From positions 1,860,001-1,924,000 of the forward strand of contig NZ_CP134227.1 of the NCBI RefSeq assembly GCF_031656915.1: a stretch of 64,000 nt of DNA, read 5' to 3'. Positions 1-9,172 of the stretch are shown in pieces (position 1 is the first letter of the stretch; each line of letters starts with the position of its first letter). A model generated the notes under the pieces. That model was not told the DNA's origin and ran no database searches. It was given only the letters and a program-made list of their open reading frames with translations. This DNA comes from Nocardioides marmorisolisilvae. GTDB lineage: Bacteria; Actinomycetota; Actinomycetes; Propionibacteriales; Nocardioidaceae. The translations under genes were made by a program, and so were the position numbers.

Positions 1-541
1 GGAACGCCTCCTCGCGAGTGATTCCGAAGAGCAGGTGGTCACGCCAGTCGCCGTCGATGTGCAGGTATCCGGCAGCGAGCCCGACCAACGGGATCTCGAG
101 CTTGTCCACGACGCGCAGCGAGGCGTGGTTCTCCGGTCGGATCGCCACCTCGATCCGGTGCAGGCCGACCGGCCCGAAGCAGTGGTCGATCGTCAGAGCC
201 AGCGCTCGCGGCATGATGCCGCGTCCGGCCACCCGTTCGTCGATCCAGTAGCCCACCGAGGCGAACTGGGCCGACCCACGAATCACGTTGTTGACGGTGA
301 CCTGACCGACGAAGCGGCCGTCGTACTCGATGACGAACGGCAACTGCTTGCCCGCGCGGGCGCTGCGCAGCATCGCCCGGACCATCGAGCCGAAGGTTCG
401 CGGCCGGGCGTTCGTCCCCGGTGGGGCGGTCGCATCCCACCGATGCAGCCACACCTGGTTGCGCTGTCGCACCTCGCGCCAGGCACGGCGGTCCCTCGCG
501 GAGATCGGGCGCAACCGGACCGCCCCCGACTCCAGCACCAC
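1..541 (-). CDS. GNAT N-acetyltransferase, RimJ-like (3' end outside window)
   Basis: The reading frame runs off the left edge, leaving about 180 residues. It looks like a RimJ/RimL-type GNAT enzyme, which transfers acetyl from acetyl-CoA to N-terminal or small-molecule amines. The visible end matches the family block N-x-A-S-L-R-V-V-x-K, followed by GYLHIDGDWRDH and the F-x-I-T-R-E-E stretch. A GTG at 541 is the most likely start, 14 bases after the stop of the mog-like gene, so it is probably the last gene of the molybdenum cofactor operon. The first 40 residues carry the A-W-x-x-V-R-x-R-N motif. The target protein cannot be told from sequence. Confidence 0.8.
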   Translation of the reverse strand, partial: MVLESGAVRLRPISARDRRAWREVRQRNQVWLHRWDATAPPGTNARPRTFGSMVRAMLRSARAGKQLPFVIEYDGRFVGQVTVNNVIRGSAQFASVGYWIDERVAGRGIMPRALALTIDHCFGPVGLHRIEVAIRPENHASLRVVDKLEIPLVGLAAGYLHIDGDWRDHLLFGITREEAF

Positions 542-555
542 GGGCCAGCCCGGAC

Positions 556-1026
556 TCAGTGGTCGCTCCCCACGATCTGCTCCACCGCGTGCCGCAGCAC
601 CGGTACGACGACCGCGAGCCCGTCGCGCACCCCGCCGGTCGAGCCGGGCAGGTTCACCACCAGGGTCCGCCCGACCACGCCGGCCAGACCCCGGGAGAGC
701 GCCGCGGTCGGGACTCCCTGGGCGACGCCGTAGGCCCTGATCGCCTCGGCGATCCCGGGGACCTCGCGGTCGAGAAGGTCGCGGGTCACCTCCGGGGTGC
801 GGTCGGTCGGCGTCAGGCCGGTGCCGCCGGTGGTGAGCACCACGCGGGCCCCGTCGGCGATGGCAGCCCGGATCGCCAGGCCCACCGGCTCGCCGTCGGG
901 TACGACGTCGGGATCGGCCACCTCCCAGCCGTCGGCTCGCAGCGCATCGACGATCAACGGGCCGGTGGTGTCGTCGTACACCCCCGCGGCAGCACGGTTC
1001 GAGGCCACCACGACCGCGGCCCTCAC
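556..1026 (-). CDS. mog: MogA/MoaB-family molybdopterin adenylyltransferase
   Basis: A 156-residue protein of the MoCF-binding fold. It should adenylylate molybdopterin so that MoeA can insert molybdate. Visible motifs are [15 protein letters not shown] near residues 65-80, the glycine-rich pocket that binds the pterin, and [12 protein letters not shown] near 125-136. The length is normal for stand-alone MogA/MoaB. The ATG at 1026 overlaps the moaC stop by 4 bases (ATGA), so translation is coupled. The assignment as MogA rather than MoaB is by operon context. Confidence 0.88.
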   Translation of the reverse strand: MRAAVVVASNRAAAGVYDDTTGPLIVDALRADGWEVADPDVVPDGEPVGLAIRAAIADGARVVLTTGGTGLTPTDRTPEVTRDLLDREVPGIAEAIRAYGVAQGVPTAALSRGLAGVVGRTLVVNLPGSTGGVRDGLAVVVPVLRHAVEQIVGSDH

Positions 1027-1544
1027 GGGACCCTGCCGTCGTCAGGCTCGGCATCCTGAGCCGGCTCGGAGCCCGAGCGGATCCACTCGCCGCTCTTGCC
1101 GCCCGACTTGCGCTCGACCCGCACGCCGGTGATGGTCGCTGCCTTGTCGACGGCCTTGATCATGTCGATCACGGTGAGGGCGGCCACCGACACCGAGGTC
1201 AGTGCCTCCATCTCCACGCCGGTGCGGTCGGTGCTGCGGACGGTCGCGGTGATCGCCACGCCGGCGTCATCGACGGCGAGGTCGACCGAGACCGACGAGA
1301 TCGCCAGCGGGTGGCACAGCGGCACCAGGTCGGGGGTCCGCTTGGCCGCCATGATGCCGGCGATGCGGGCCGTGGCGAGCGCATCGCCCTTCGGCATCCC
1401 CTCACCCCTCAGCAGTGCGACGACTTCGGCGGTGGTGTCCACCCGCCCGGTGGCGACCGCCTCGCGCGCGGTCACGTCCTTCGCCGAGACGTCGACCATC
1501 CGCGCCGCCCCGGCGTCGTCGAGGTGGGTGAACCGATCGGTCAT
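1023..1544 (-). CDS. moaC: Cyclic pyranopterin monophosphate synthase MoaC
   Basis: A 173-residue MoaC. It converts the MoaA product, 3',8-cyclo-GTP, into cyclic pyranopterin monophosphate, the first stable intermediate of molybdenum cofactor synthesis. Visible family blocks are [14 protein letters not shown] near residues 16-29, LCHPLAI near 75-82 with the conserved His, the [16 protein letters not shown] helix near 107-122, and the C-terminal K-x-G-G-K-S-G. A C-terminal tail of about 20 residues exceeds the family core. It lies between moeA (14-base gap) and mog (4-base overlap). moaA, moaD and moaE are not in the window. Confidence 0.95.
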   Translation of the reverse strand: MTDRFTHLDDAGAARMVDVSAKDVTAREAVATGRVDTTAEVVALLRGEGMPKGDALATARIAGIMAAKRTPDLVPLCHPLAISSVSVDLAVDDAGVAITATVRSTDRTGVEMEALTSVSVAALTVIDMIKAVDKAATITGVRVERKSGGKSGEWIRSGSEPAQDAEPDDGRVP

Positions 1545-1558
1545 CGAGCAGTCCTCAT

Positions 1559-2791
1559 CTAGAACTCCCTGTCGAGGAGCATGACCGGCACGGACTCGCC
1601 GGCCGGTACGTCGGAACGGTCCTCGCGAAGGACGATCAGCGCGTTCGCCGCCCCCAGGCCGGCCAGCAGGTGCGAACCGGCGCCACCCACCGGCGTGACC
1701 CGGGTCCCGTCCTGGTCGGCGATGAACTGCCCGCGCAGGTACTGTCGCTTGCCCGGTGCGGACTGCACCGCCTCGGTGAGCCGGGCGCGGAAGAGCGGCC
1801 GCGACACCGGCGAACGGCCGATGAGCCGACGCAACGCGGGCGCCACGAAGACCTCGAAGGAGACGTACGTCGACACCGGGTTGCCCGGCAGCGCGAACAG
1901 CGGGGTCCGGTCGGAGCCCACGAAGCCGAAGCCCTGGGGCTTGCCCGGCTGCATCGCGACCTGCCGGAACTGCATGGCCGGCTCGCTGCGCAGCGCCATC
2001 TTCACCACGTCTCGGGTGCCCTTGCTGACCCCGCCGGACGTGATCACCAGATCCGCGCGGACCAGCTGGTCCTCGAGCGCCTCGAGGAACGCGGCCGGAT
2101 CGTCCGAGGTCGACCGAGCGCGGTAGGCCACCGCGCCGGTGGCCCGGACCGCGGCGGTCAGCAGGAACGAGTTCGACTCGAAGATCGCACCCGGATGCAG
2201 TGCCCGACCCGGCTCGACCAGCTCGGCGCCCGTCGACATCACCACGACCCGTGGCCGTGGCGGCACGACCACCTGGTCGATCCCGACGGAGGCGAGCAGC
2301 CCGATCCGGCGCGGGTCGAGCATGTCACCGGCACGCACCAGGACGTCGCCCTTGGTGACGTCGTCGCCGATGGGTCGCACGTGCTCGCCCAAGGTGGGGG
2401 CGCGCCGCACCTGGACCTGGGTCACCCCGGCGTCGGTCCACTCGACCGGGACCACGCTGTCGGCGCCCATCGGCACCGGCGCTCCCGTCATGATCCGCAT
2501 GGACGTGCCCGGCGACAGTGGGTGCGCGCTGGGCGCGCCGGCATGGATGTCGCCGGTCACCGGCAGCGACACCGGCGAGTCGGTGGTGGCCGACGCCACG
2601 TCGGCGTACCGGACGGCGTACCCGTCCATCGCGGAGTTGTCGAAGATCGGCACCGACCGCGGCGAGAGGACGTCCTCGGCCACCGGGAGCCCGACCGCCT
2701 CCAACAACGGCTGCGGGTACGCCGACAGCGGGCGCACCTGCGCGAGGATGTCGGCCAGGTGCGTGTCGACGCTGATCGGTCCGGAGGGCAT
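1559..2791 (-). CDS. moeA: Molybdopterin molybdenumtransferase MoeA
   Basis: A 410-residue MoeA. It hydrolyses adenylyl-molybdopterin and inserts molybdate to give the active cofactor. Visible motifs: the N-terminal SMDGYA-like block as [10 protein letters not shown] near residue 52, the MTGAPVP block near 100, TSGGVSKGT near 250, [11 protein letters not shown] near 279, and [15 protein letters not shown] near 300. Length is normal. It starts 10 bases after the stop of the UDP-glucose pyrophosphorylase gene and is followed closely by moaC, so the order on this strand is UGPase, moeA, moaC, mog, rimJ-like, a common actinobacterial arrangement. Confidence 0.96.
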   Translation of the reverse strand: MPSGPISVDTHLADILAQVRPLSAYPQPLLEAVGLPVAEDVLSPRSVPIFDNSAMDGYAVRYADVASATTDSPVSLPVTGDIHAGAPSAHPLSPGTSMRIMTGAPVPMGADSVVPVEWTDAGVTQVQVRRAPTLGEHVRPIGDDVTKGDVLVRAGDMLDPRRIGLLASVGIDQVVVPPRPRVVVMSTGAELVEPGRALHPGAIFESNSFLLTAAVRATGAVAYRARSTSDDPAAFLEALEDQLVRADLVITSGGVSKGTRDVVKMALRSEPAMQFRQVAMQPGKPQGFGFVGSDRTPLFALPGNPVSTYVSFEVFVAPALRRLIGRSPVSRPLFRARLTEAVQSAPGKRQYLRGQFIADQDGTRVTPVGGAGSHLLAGLGAANALIVLREDRSDVPAGESVPVMLLDREF

Positions 2792-2800
2792 GCCTCGAAC

Positions 2801-4192
2801 CTATCGAGCCGGCTGCTCGCCGGTGCCGGAAAGCACCGTGCCGTCGTCGATCCGGCCGTGATCACCGGCCAGGCTCACGTCACCGACGACGCGGACGTCC
2901 CCACCGAAGGTCCAGTCGCCCTCGACCACCAGCGACTCGGCCTCGCGCATCGAGGGCACCCCGGAGGGGAATCGCTTGTCGAACTCACCGACCTGCTTGT
3001 AGACCGGCGCGAGGTCGACGTACGGCAGCCGCTCCGCTGTCTGGTCGAGAGCGAACTCCGCGGTCAGGTCGTAGGCGTCCGAGCGCAGCACCAGGAGGTC
3101 GTTGGTGGTCTTGACGGGGACGAACCGGTCACGGCCGACCTCGATGGTGCGGGCGCCGTCGAACACCTCGATCGCGGCACCCATCGCCGTCTCGATCTGG
3201 ATCACCTCCGGACTGTGCGGGTCCTGCGGGTCGACCGTCTTGTTGTTGCGGATCAGCGGGAGCCCGAGGATGCCGTCACGGCGGTCGAGCTCGTCGCGCA
3301 TGGCCTCGAGGTCGAACCACAGGTTGTTCGTCGAGGTGAAGCGGTGCCGATCGAGGTCGGCGAGCGCCTCCCGGTCGGCCGGCAGCGTCTGCGCGGTCTC
3401 ACGGAGGATGATCCGCCCGTCGCTCCTGCGGATCGCGAAGTGACCGCCCTTCTTGTCCGAGGCGGTACGCCGGACCGCCTCGATCGCGAACGGCGCACCC
3501 GAGGAGGCGAACCAGCCTGCGACCCGGGCATCGGGCACCGCGCCGAGGTTGTCGGAGTTGGAGACGAACACGTAGCGGTAGCCGCCGTCGATGAGCTGAT
3601 GCAGCAGCCCGGTCCCGAGCAGCGCGGTGTAGAGGTCGCCGTGGCCCGGAGGACACCACTCCAGCTCGGGGTCCGGCGTCCAGCTGATCGGCGTCAGATC
3701 GCTGGCGCGCAGCTTGGGCTCCTTGTTCTGCAGGAACTCCAGCGGCAGGCCCGGCACCGCGAGCTCGTCGTACCGTGCGAGCGCAGCGAGGGTGTCGGCG
3801 GAGGTCCGGAAGCTGTTCATGAAGATCAGCGGCAGCGGGGCGCCGTACTGCTGGCGCAGGTGCAGCACCTGCCGGGCGATCACGTCCAGGAAGGACAGGC
3901 CGCGCCGCACGCACAGCAGCGACTTGGCGCGGTCCATCCCCATGGACGTGCCCAGTCCGCCGTTGAGCTTGATCACCGCGGTGAGTGCGATCGCGTCAGC
4001 ACCGACCTGGTCGGGCACCTCGATGTCGGCGAGCGCGTCCATCTCCAACGGCTCGATCGCGCTCTCGGGGATCATCCCCGTCTCGCCGAGCTCCAGCAGC
4101 CGGTAGTAGTGCGCGAAGACCTCGATCGCGGTGGCGTCCACCCCCGCGTCGGCCATCTTGTCCCGCGCAGCCCTCAACCCCGTCTCACTCAT
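2801..4192 (-). CDS. UTP-glucose-1-phosphate uridylyltransferase (UDPGP family)
   Basis: A 463-residue UDP-glucose pyrophosphorylase of the eukaryote-like UDPGP family, not the short GalU type. It makes UDP-glucose from UTP and glucose-1-phosphate for cell envelope glycans and trehalose. The nucleotide-binding signature KLNGGLGTSMG is near residues 72-83, followed by K-S-L-L. Substrate-binding blocks include P-P-G-H-G-D-L-Y near 180 and VSNSDNLGA near 210. The C-terminal part has the short beta-helix-like tail of the family. It is the first gene of the molybdenum cofactor operon and is divergent from the cyclo-ligase gene, 26 bases away. Confidence 0.93.
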   Translation of the reverse strand: MSETGLRAARDKMADAGVDATAIEVFAHYYRLLELGETGMIPESAIEPLEMDALADIEVPDQVGADAIALTAVIKLNGGLGTSMGMDRAKSLLCVRRGLSFLDVIARQVLHLRQQYGAPLPLIFMNSFRTSADTLAALARYDELAVPGLPLEFLQNKEPKLRASDLTPISWTPDPELEWCPPGHGDLYTALLGTGLLHQLIDGGYRYVFVSNSDNLGAVPDARVAGWFASSGAPFAIEAVRRTASDKKGGHFAIRRSDGRIILRETAQTLPADREALADLDRHRFTSTNNLWFDLEAMRDELDRRDGILGLPLIRNNKTVDPQDPHSPEVIQIETAMGAAIEVFDGARTIEVGRDRFVPVKTTNDLLVLRSDAYDLTAEFALDQTAERLPYVDLAPVYKQVGEFDKRFPSGVPSMREAESLVVEGDWTFGGDVRVVGDVSLAGDHGRIDDGTVLSGTGEQPAR

Positions 4193-4218
4193 GAGGTCGA
4201 TCGTAGGGTGATTGCGTC

Positions 4219-4803
4219 ATGAATCACATCGAGGCCCAGAAGCTGGCGCTGCGAGACCAGATCGTCACCGCCCGGGGGCGCATCGGCGTCGCCGAGATCG
4301 CCGCACGTGCGCGAGCCGTGCGCGATGCGTTGCTCGCGAGCACCGACGTACGACGTGCCGCAACCGTGGCCTGCTACGTGTCGGTGGGACGTGAGCCGGG
4401 CACCGGTCCGATCCTGGAGGCGCTGGCCGCGGCCGGCAAGCGGGTGATCCTGCCGCTGCTGCAGCCCGACGACGACCTCGACTGGGGCGTGTACGACGGA
4501 CCGCAGTCGCTGGCCTCGGCCCGCCGTGGTCTGCTCGAGCCGGTCGGGCCCCCACTGGGACCGGACGCGGTGGCGACCGCGGACGTCGTGCTGGTCCCGG
4601 GCCTGGCCGTCGACCGCACCGGCCTGCGGCTGGGCCGGGGCGGCGGGTCCTACGACCGGGCGCTGGCGCGCGCGACCGGCCTCAGCGTCGTCGTGCTCAA
4701 CTCCGAGGAGGTCGTCGACCGGGTCCCGGCCGACGTGCACGACCGCCGGGTGGCCGCGGTGGTGACCGAGATCGGGTTGTACCGGCTCGACGCGAGCCGA
4801 TGA
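4219..4803 (+). CDS. 5-formyltetrahydrofolate cyclo-ligase
   Basis: A 194-residue member of the family that uses ATP to convert 5-formyltetrahydrofolate to 5,10-methenyltetrahydrofolate. The ATP and phosphate site is seen as the glycine-rich LGRGGGSYDRAL near residues 139-150. The VPGLAVDRTG block just before it is also typical, as is the basic N-terminal K/R-rich helix. Length is standard. It is divergent from the UGPase gene and followed by a small zinc-ribbon gene in the same direction. Confidence 0.93.
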   Translation: MNHIEAQKLALRDQIVTARGRIGVAEIAARARAVRDALLASTDVRRAATVACYVSVGREPGTGPILEALAAAGKRVILPLLQPDDDLDWGVYDGPQSLASARRGLLEPVGPPLGPDAVATADVVLVPGLAVDRTGLRLGRGGGSYDRALARATGLSVVVLNSEEVVDRVPADVHDRRVAAVVTEIGLYRLDASR

Positions 4804-4894
4804 CGTAGGATTGGCAGTCGACGAGCCCGAGTGCCAGTCAACGGCGCCGACCGCGGCGCCGCCCGGGCTGTTGAGTCAGACAAGGATCGCCCAC

Positions 4895-5227
4895 GTGCCC
4901 ACCTACCAGTACTCGTGCAAGGACTGCGGACACTTCTTCGAGGCCTTCCAGAACTTCAGCGACGACTCGCTCACGGTCTGCCCCGAGTGCGGCGGCCCGT
5001 TGCGCAAGGTGTTCAACGCGGTCGGCGTGGTGTTCAAGGGCTCGGGGTTCTACCGCAACGACAGCAGGTCCAAGTCCAGCAGCAGCGATGCGCCGTCCAC
5101 CAACGGCAACGGATCCGCCAAGCCGCCCTCGACGAGCAGCCCCTCCACGGACGCCTCCCCGTCCCCGGCCGCGAGCACGAGCACGAGCAGCGCCTCAGCG
5201 AGCTCAACGAAGACCAGCTCGGACTGA
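4895..5227 (+). CDS. FmdB-family zinc ribbon protein
   Basis: Starting at the GTG at 4895 the protein is 110 residues. Family members start at this point with M-P-T-Y-x-Y-x-C, so upstream in-frame starts are unlikely. Two CxxC pairs (CKDCG near residue 9, CPECGG near 34) form a zinc ribbon of the FmdB/CxxC_CxxC_SSSS family. The domain ends with the aromatic GSGFYRND element. The last 50 residues are almost only Ser, Thr, Pro and Ala and are probably disordered. The function of the family is not established. Confidence 0.85.
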   Translation: MPTYQYSCKDCGHFFEAFQNFSDDSLTVCPECGGPLRKVFNAVGVVFKGSGFYRNDSRSKSSSSDAPSTNGNGSAKPPSTSSPSTDASPSPAASTSTSSASASSTKTSSD

Positions 5228-5303
5228 CCCGAGCCCACCGGCCCACTCGGGCGGCCTGTGGACAACCGGGCGGTGCGGCCCTGTTCCATGTCAGCCTCGC
5301 AGG

Positions 5304-5936
5304 ATGAACTCTCTGTCTCGGGCAACCCGCCGGATCGACCGACTGCGCAACCGGGTCCTGTGGCACCGCCGACCGCTCGCCGCGGTCGCCGCCGCAGCCG
5401 CGGTGTACGTCGGCCTGCACGCCGCCACCGCGCCGCCTCCGCGCACGGTGCCGGTGTGGACGGCGGCCCACGACCTCCCCAGCGGAGCCGTGCTCGAGCG
5501 GACGGACCTCGTCCGGCGGCAGTTCACCCCGCAGAGCGTGCCGGCGCAGCGACTGCGCGACCCTCAGGTCGCGATCGGACACACCGTCGCCAGTCCGATC
5601 GGCGCGGGCCAGGCCGTCAGCGCTACCCAGCTCGTCGGGATGGGCTGGCTCGACGACCGACCGGGGATGTCGGCCGTCCCGGTGCGGGTGACCGACCCCG
5701 GCGTCGTACGACTGCTCCACGTGGGCGACCGGGTCACCCTCCTCGCCGCCGACCCCCAGCACCCGGCCTCGGCGCCGGTGCACATCGCAGCCGACGTGCT
5801 GGCCATTCCGAGCACGTCGGACGGCTCCAGCGCGCTTCCCGGCCGGCTGGTGCTGGTCGGCGTCGACCGGGGCAGCGCCGAAACCGTGGCGCGCGCCTCA
5901 GTGTCGCAATTCCTTACTGTGCTCTGGAACAAGTAG
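5304..5936 (+). CDS. SAF-domain protein, CpaB/RcpC-like, membrane-anchored
   Basis: A 210-residue protein with a basic N terminus, one membrane segment (about residues 24-40, Ala/Val rich) and an extracytoplasmic SAF domain. The SAF core is seen as V-x-T-A-A-H-D-L-P-x-G-A-V-L near residue 52 and the G-H-T-V-A-S-P-I-G-A-G-Q block near 92. SAF domains occur in CpaB/RcpC proteins of Flp pilus assembly and in flagellar FlgA. No pilus gene is nearby, so a pilus role is not supported. The ATG at 5304 is preceded by a weak AGG. Confidence 0.75.
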   Translation: MNSLSRATRRIDRLRNRVLWHRRPLAAVAAAAAVYVGLHAATAPPPRTVPVWTAAHDLPSGAVLERTDLVRRQFTPQSVPAQRLRDPQVAIGHTVASPIGAGQAVSATQLVGMGWLDDRPGMSAVPVRVTDPGVVRLLHVGDRVTLLAADPQHPASAPVHIAADVLAIPSTSDGSSALPGRLVLVGVDRGSAETVARASVSQFLTVLWNK

Positions 5937-5991
5937 CGTGTCCTCGGACAAACGATGCCCTCCTCTCGGGGGTCAGTAAGGAGAACTGAAG

Positions 5992-6450
5992 ATGCTCAAG
6001 GGATTCAAGAACTTCCTGATGCGCGGTGATGTCATCATCGTGGCCGTCGGGCTGGTCGTCGCCCTGGCGTTCAGCACGCTGATCAGCGCGTTCACCACCA
6101 ACATCATCAACCCGCTGATCGCAGCCGCCCAAGGCGGTAAGTCAGGTCCCGGTCTCGGCTGGCAGCTCGTCAGCGGCGGCGGGGACGGCACCTTCCTCAA
6201 CCTCGGCGCGTTCATCTCCGCCATCATCTACTTCATCATCTTCATGGCGGTGGTGTACTTCCTGATCGTCGTCCCCTACAAGTCGGTGATGGCCCGCCAG
6301 GGCAAGGTCGTGTTCGGCGACCCGGCACCGACCAAGGCCTGCACCGAGTGCCTCTCCGACGACCTCGACCCCGCTGCGACTCGCTGCAAGCACTGCGGCG
6401 CGGCCCAGGGCGCAACCGGTCAGCACTCGGCGGTCACCCCGCCCGCCTGA
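5992..6450 (+). CDS. mscL: MscL-family mechanosensitive channel with C-terminal zinc ribbon
   Basis: A 152-residue protein. The N terminus GFKNFLMRGDVIIVAVG is the MscL amphipathic helix and start of TM1 (about residues 4-35), with TM2 near 75-98 (IIYFIIFMAVVYFLIVVPY). MscL opens under membrane tension to release solutes during hypo-osmotic shock. Unusually, the C-terminal bundle is followed by two CxxC pairs (CTEC near 114, CKHC near 129), a rubredoxin-like zinc ribbon, then a short tail. A good AAGGAG site lies 8 bases before the ATG. A perfect stem-loop terminator follows 13 bases after the stop. Confidence 0.92.
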   Translation: MLKGFKNFLMRGDVIIVAVGLVVALAFSTLISAFTTNIINPLIAAAQGGKSGPGLGWQLVSGGGDGTFLNLGAFISAIIYFIIFMAVVYFLIVVPYKSVMARQGKVVFGDPAPTKACTECLSDDLDPAATRCKHCGAAQGATGQHSAVTPPA

Positions 6451-6463
6451 CCCATGGCAGCGA

Positions 6464-6495
6464 GAACGCCCCGGAGGGAGACCTCCGGGGCGTTC
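6464..6495. terminator. Stem-loop terminator between convergent mscL and 57-residue gene
   Basis: A perfect 14-bp inverted repeat (GAACGCCCCGGAGG and its complement) with a GAGA loop. It lies just after mscL and just beyond the stop of the convergent small gene at 6528. A pyrimidine-rich TTCGTTCT follows on the plus strand. Position and symmetry suit a bidirectional terminator. Confidence 0.85.
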
Positions 6496-6527
6496 TTCGT
6501 TCTGGCCCATCGCGTCCCCCGCCAGGC

Positions 6528-6701
6528 TCAGCCGTGGTGGGGCGGCACCTGGCTGCGGAGCCACTCGTCGCTGTCGAGGTTGCGCTCGGACGGGTCGTCG
6601 AGGTCGTCGCTGGTCTGCTCGGGCAGCGACTCACCGAAGATCCGGGCAAGACGGCGCCGGCGCTCCTCGCGTTCGCGCGGGCTCAACGGGCGCTCGGTCA
6701 C
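6528..6701 (-). CDS. Small conserved hypothetical protein (57 aa)
   Basis: A 57-residue, highly charged soluble protein starting at GTG 6701, whose first bases overlap the stop of the epimerase gene (GTGA), so the two are coupled. The N-terminal half is Arg/Glu rich (SPREREERRRRLARIFGE) and probably helical, and the C-terminal half is acidic. The reading frame continues open upstream inside the epimerase gene, but that part is a shadow. I do not recognise a function. The G+C pattern at third positions agrees with real coding. Confidence 0.65.
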   Translation of the reverse strand: MTERPLSPREREERRRRLARIFGESLPEQTSDDLDDPSERNLDSDEWLRSQVPPHHG

Positions 6702-7612
6702 CGAGCACCCTCGAGGGCGCGTGCGGCGTCGAGCCAGCCCTGGTCGAACGCCGGACGCGAGGCACTCCACCCGGTCTGGGCCGCGAAGTGCTCGGAGCTG
6801 ATCCGCAGCGAGCGTCTCAGCGGCTCGACGCGGGGACCGGCGAGGCGCTGCATCAGCGGCCCGAAGAACGCGCCCTCCGGCCCACCTGCGTGCGCAGCGC
6901 AGGCCGCCACCAGGTCCTGGCGGCGGACCGGCTCGGCGCCAACGTTGTAGACCCCGCTCGGCGCGCTCAGAGCGGAGAGGACCGCGGAGCCGAGGTCGTC
7001 GGTGTGGATCAGGTAGCTCCAGCTCGCCGGCCCGCCCAGACCGATCGGGCGGCCGCGTCCTGCCGCGCGCAGCAGGTAGCGGGTGGCCGGGTCGTCGCCG
7101 ACGATGGTCCCGAACCGCAGGATCACCCCGGCCCGGGAGTCGCAGGCGTAGCGCTGCACGTGCGACTCCGCCACCGCGGCCGGCTCGGTCGCCGCGGTGA
7201 TCTCGATCGGGTGCGACTCCCGGATCCAGTCGTCCCCGGCGTCGGCGTACACCAGGCTGATGCTCTCCTGGACCACCCTCCGGACACCCGCGCGGGTGGC
7301 CGCGGCGACGATGTTGGCCACCCCCCGGGTGTGTAGCTCGTCGTTGCGCTTCCATGCGCCGGGCCAGGCGGCGGCGTAGCCGAACGGCACGTGGGTGGCG
7401 AGGCTGACCACCGCGTCGGCCCCGGCACACGCGGCAACGAGGGACTCGACGGACCACAGGTCGGCAGGCCGGGCGGTGGCACCCATCGCGTCGACGACCT
7501 CGTCGTTCTCGGGTCGCCTGGTGAGCACCACGACGTCGTGACCGTCCTCGACCAGCACGCGTACGGCGGCACGCCCGATCACCCCGGTCCCCCCGGAAAC
7601 CACGACCCTCAC
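6698..7612 (-). CDS. NAD(P)-dependent epimerase/dehydratase, SDR family
   Basis: A 304-residue extended short-chain dehydrogenase. The dinucleotide-binding motif is VSGGTGVIGRAAV at residues 5-17 (GxxGxxG). The D-A-V-V-S-L-A-T-H block near 65 and S-x-Y (ISLVYADAGD) near 120 are typical of NAD-dependent epimerase folds, although the classical YxxxK is not clear. The substrate is unknown. It is the first gene of a two-gene unit with the small protein downstream, and it is divergent from nothing close: the next gene upstream is on the same strand 75 bases away. Confidence 0.8.
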   Translation of the reverse strand: MRVVVSGGTGVIGRAAVRVLVEDGHDVVVLTRRPENDEVVDAMGATARPADLWSVESLVAACAGADAVVSLATHVPFGYAAAWPGAWKRNDELHTRGVANIVAAATRAGVRRVVQESISLVYADAGDDWIRESHPIEITAATEPAAVAESHVQRYACDSRAGVILRFGTIVGDDPATRYLLRAAGRGRPIGLGGPASWSYLIHTDDLGSAVLSALSAPSGVYNVGAEPVRRQDLVAACAAHAGGPEGAFFGPLMQRLAGPRVEPLRRSLRISSEHFAAQTGWSASRPAFDQGWLDAARALEGAR

Positions 7613-7687
7613 GTGCTCATCTTGCGATAACGAACCGATAACGGCAACTCTGACGCGGCGCCCCAGGCGCGCCGCGCGCCTGGTGGA

Positions 7688-9172
7688 CTAGGCCAGTGCG
7701 GCGCGCACCTCGCCCGCCGCGCGCTGCCCGGCACGCACGGCGCCGTCCATGTAGCCGGTCCAGTACGTCGAGGTCTCGGTGCCCGCCCAGTGCACCCGAC
7801 CGTGCGGGCGACGCAGCCAGGGTCCGTAGGAGGAGAGCACCATCGGGCCCATCACCGCGACCGGTCCGCCGCGGGTCCAGGCTGCGCGGTTCCAGTCGTG
7901 CTCGACGTACTGGATCGGGTGCAGCGCCCGGTCGCCGAACATCTGCGCGAAGCCGGCGAGCACCGCCTTGCGGCGCGCGTCCCGCGCCTCCAACCCGTAG
8001 TGACGCCAGGTGGCGCCGCCGACGAAGGCCAGCAGCACGCCGCACGAACCGTCGGCCGGTGAGTTGTCGAACACCGCCCGGGTCGCGCCATGGTCGCTGA
8101 TGCCGAAGCCGTTCAGCCCGTCCTTGCGCCAGAAGGGGGTCTCGTAGACGGCGTCGCACTTCATCAGGTTGCCCATCTGGAGGTGCCGCAGCAGTTGGGT
8201 GCGCTGCCGGGGCAGCGCCGGATGGAAGTCGATCTCGGCCACCAGCGGAGGTGGGCAGGCGACGATGACCCGCTTGGCGCGGACCACTCCGCGGCGGCTG
8301 TGCACCAGCACGTGGTGGTGGCGCTGGACGATCCGGTGGACGGCGGCGTTCAGCGCGACCCGGCGGCCGAGCCGGTGCGCGAGCCGCAGCGGGATCAGCT
8401 GAGACCCGCCCACGAAGCGCGACTCCTGCGCACCGCCGGTGGTGTTCGCGTTGCGCTCGAAGGTGCCCTTGTGCTGGGCGTTGCCCGAGCACGCGATGTA
8501 CCAGAGCACGAACAGCAGCGAGAGCTGGTCCGGGTCGGCGCCGAACCCCGGCTCGGTCCAGCACTCGATCAGCTTGATCACGTTGTCGTCGATCGCGTTG
8601 GCACGGATCCACTCCCCTGCGGTCATGGAGTCCCACTCGGCGGCCTTCGGGTGCTTCCACGGGGCGGTCACGTCGATCTCGGCCGCCATCCGGTCCAGTC
8701 GCGACTGCAGCAGCAGTGCGTCCGGCGCGAGCAGCCCGAGCTGGGTGGTCGGGACCGTGCCCGAGTAGGTCTGCCGGTTGTTGCCGGAGATATAGACGCT
8801 CTTGCCCTTCGTGTACTCCTTGAAGGTGCGCACGCCGAGCCGCTCCGCGAGAGCGGCGATGTGGTCCTGGGTCGGCCCGATGAAGGCGCCGCCCGACTCG
8901 ATCACCGAGCCGTTGCGCAGTTCGTGGTTCAGCACCCGGCCGCCGACCCGCCCGCGCGCCTCGAGCACCAGCACGGAGTGCCCGTCGTGACGCAGCCGCG
9001 TGGCCGCCTCGAGCCCGCTCAGCCCACCGCCGACCACCACCACGTCGACCTCGCGAGGCAGCCGACCCTCGAGGGCTGCGGCGTCGACCTCCTCCCAGGT
9101 CAGGCCGGCGAGGGCGACGCCGCCCAGTGCCGCTCCGCCCAGGAGGGTACGACGTCCGATGGGCTGGTCCAT
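7688..9172 (-). CDS. FAD-dependent flavin monoamine oxidase family protein, Tat-like signal
   Basis: A 494-residue flavoprotein of the amine oxidase family. The N terminus GRRTLLGGAALGG looks like a twin-arginine signal, so it may be exported folded. The FAD-binding dinucleotide motif VVVVGGGLSGLEAA is near residues 44-57, followed by the GRVGGR motif near 75. The C-terminal FAD block is HWAGTETSTYWTGYMDGA near 465-482. Such enzymes oxidise primary amines to aldehydes, releasing H2O2 and ammonia. The substrate (putrescine, tyramine or other) is not evident. Upstream is an LCP-family gene in the same direction. Confidence 0.88.
   Translation of the reverse strand: MDQPIGRRTLLGGAALGGVALAGLTWEEVDAAALEGRLPREVDVVVVGGGLSGLEAATRLRHDGHSVLVLEARGRVGGRVLNHELRNGSVIESGGAFIGPTQDHIAALAERLGVRTFKEYTKGKSVYISGNNRQTYSGTVPTTQLGLLAPDALLLQSRLDRMAAEIDVTAPWKHPKAAEWDSMTAGEWIRANAIDDNVIKLIECWTEPGFGADPDQLSLLFVLWYIACSGNAQHKGTFERNANTTGGAQESRFVGGSQLIPLRLAHRLGRRVALNAAVHRIVQRHHHVLVHSRRGVVRAKRVIVACPPPLVAEIDFHPALPRQRTQLLRHLQMGNLMKCDAVYETPFWRKDGLNGFGISDHGATRAVFDNSPADGSCGVLLAFVGGATWRHYGLEARDARRKAVLAGFAQMFGDRALHPIQYVEHDWNRAAWTRGGPVAVMGPMVLSSYGPWLRRPHGRVHWAGTETSTYWTGYMDGAVRAGQRAAGEVRAALA

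Noticed and set aside
6528-7457. Long 309-residue frame on the minus strand across the epimerase gene
   Set aside because: Only its last 57 residues are supported, beginning at GTG 6701 with stop-start overlap. The remainder is an Arg/Gly-rich shadow of the real epimerase frame.
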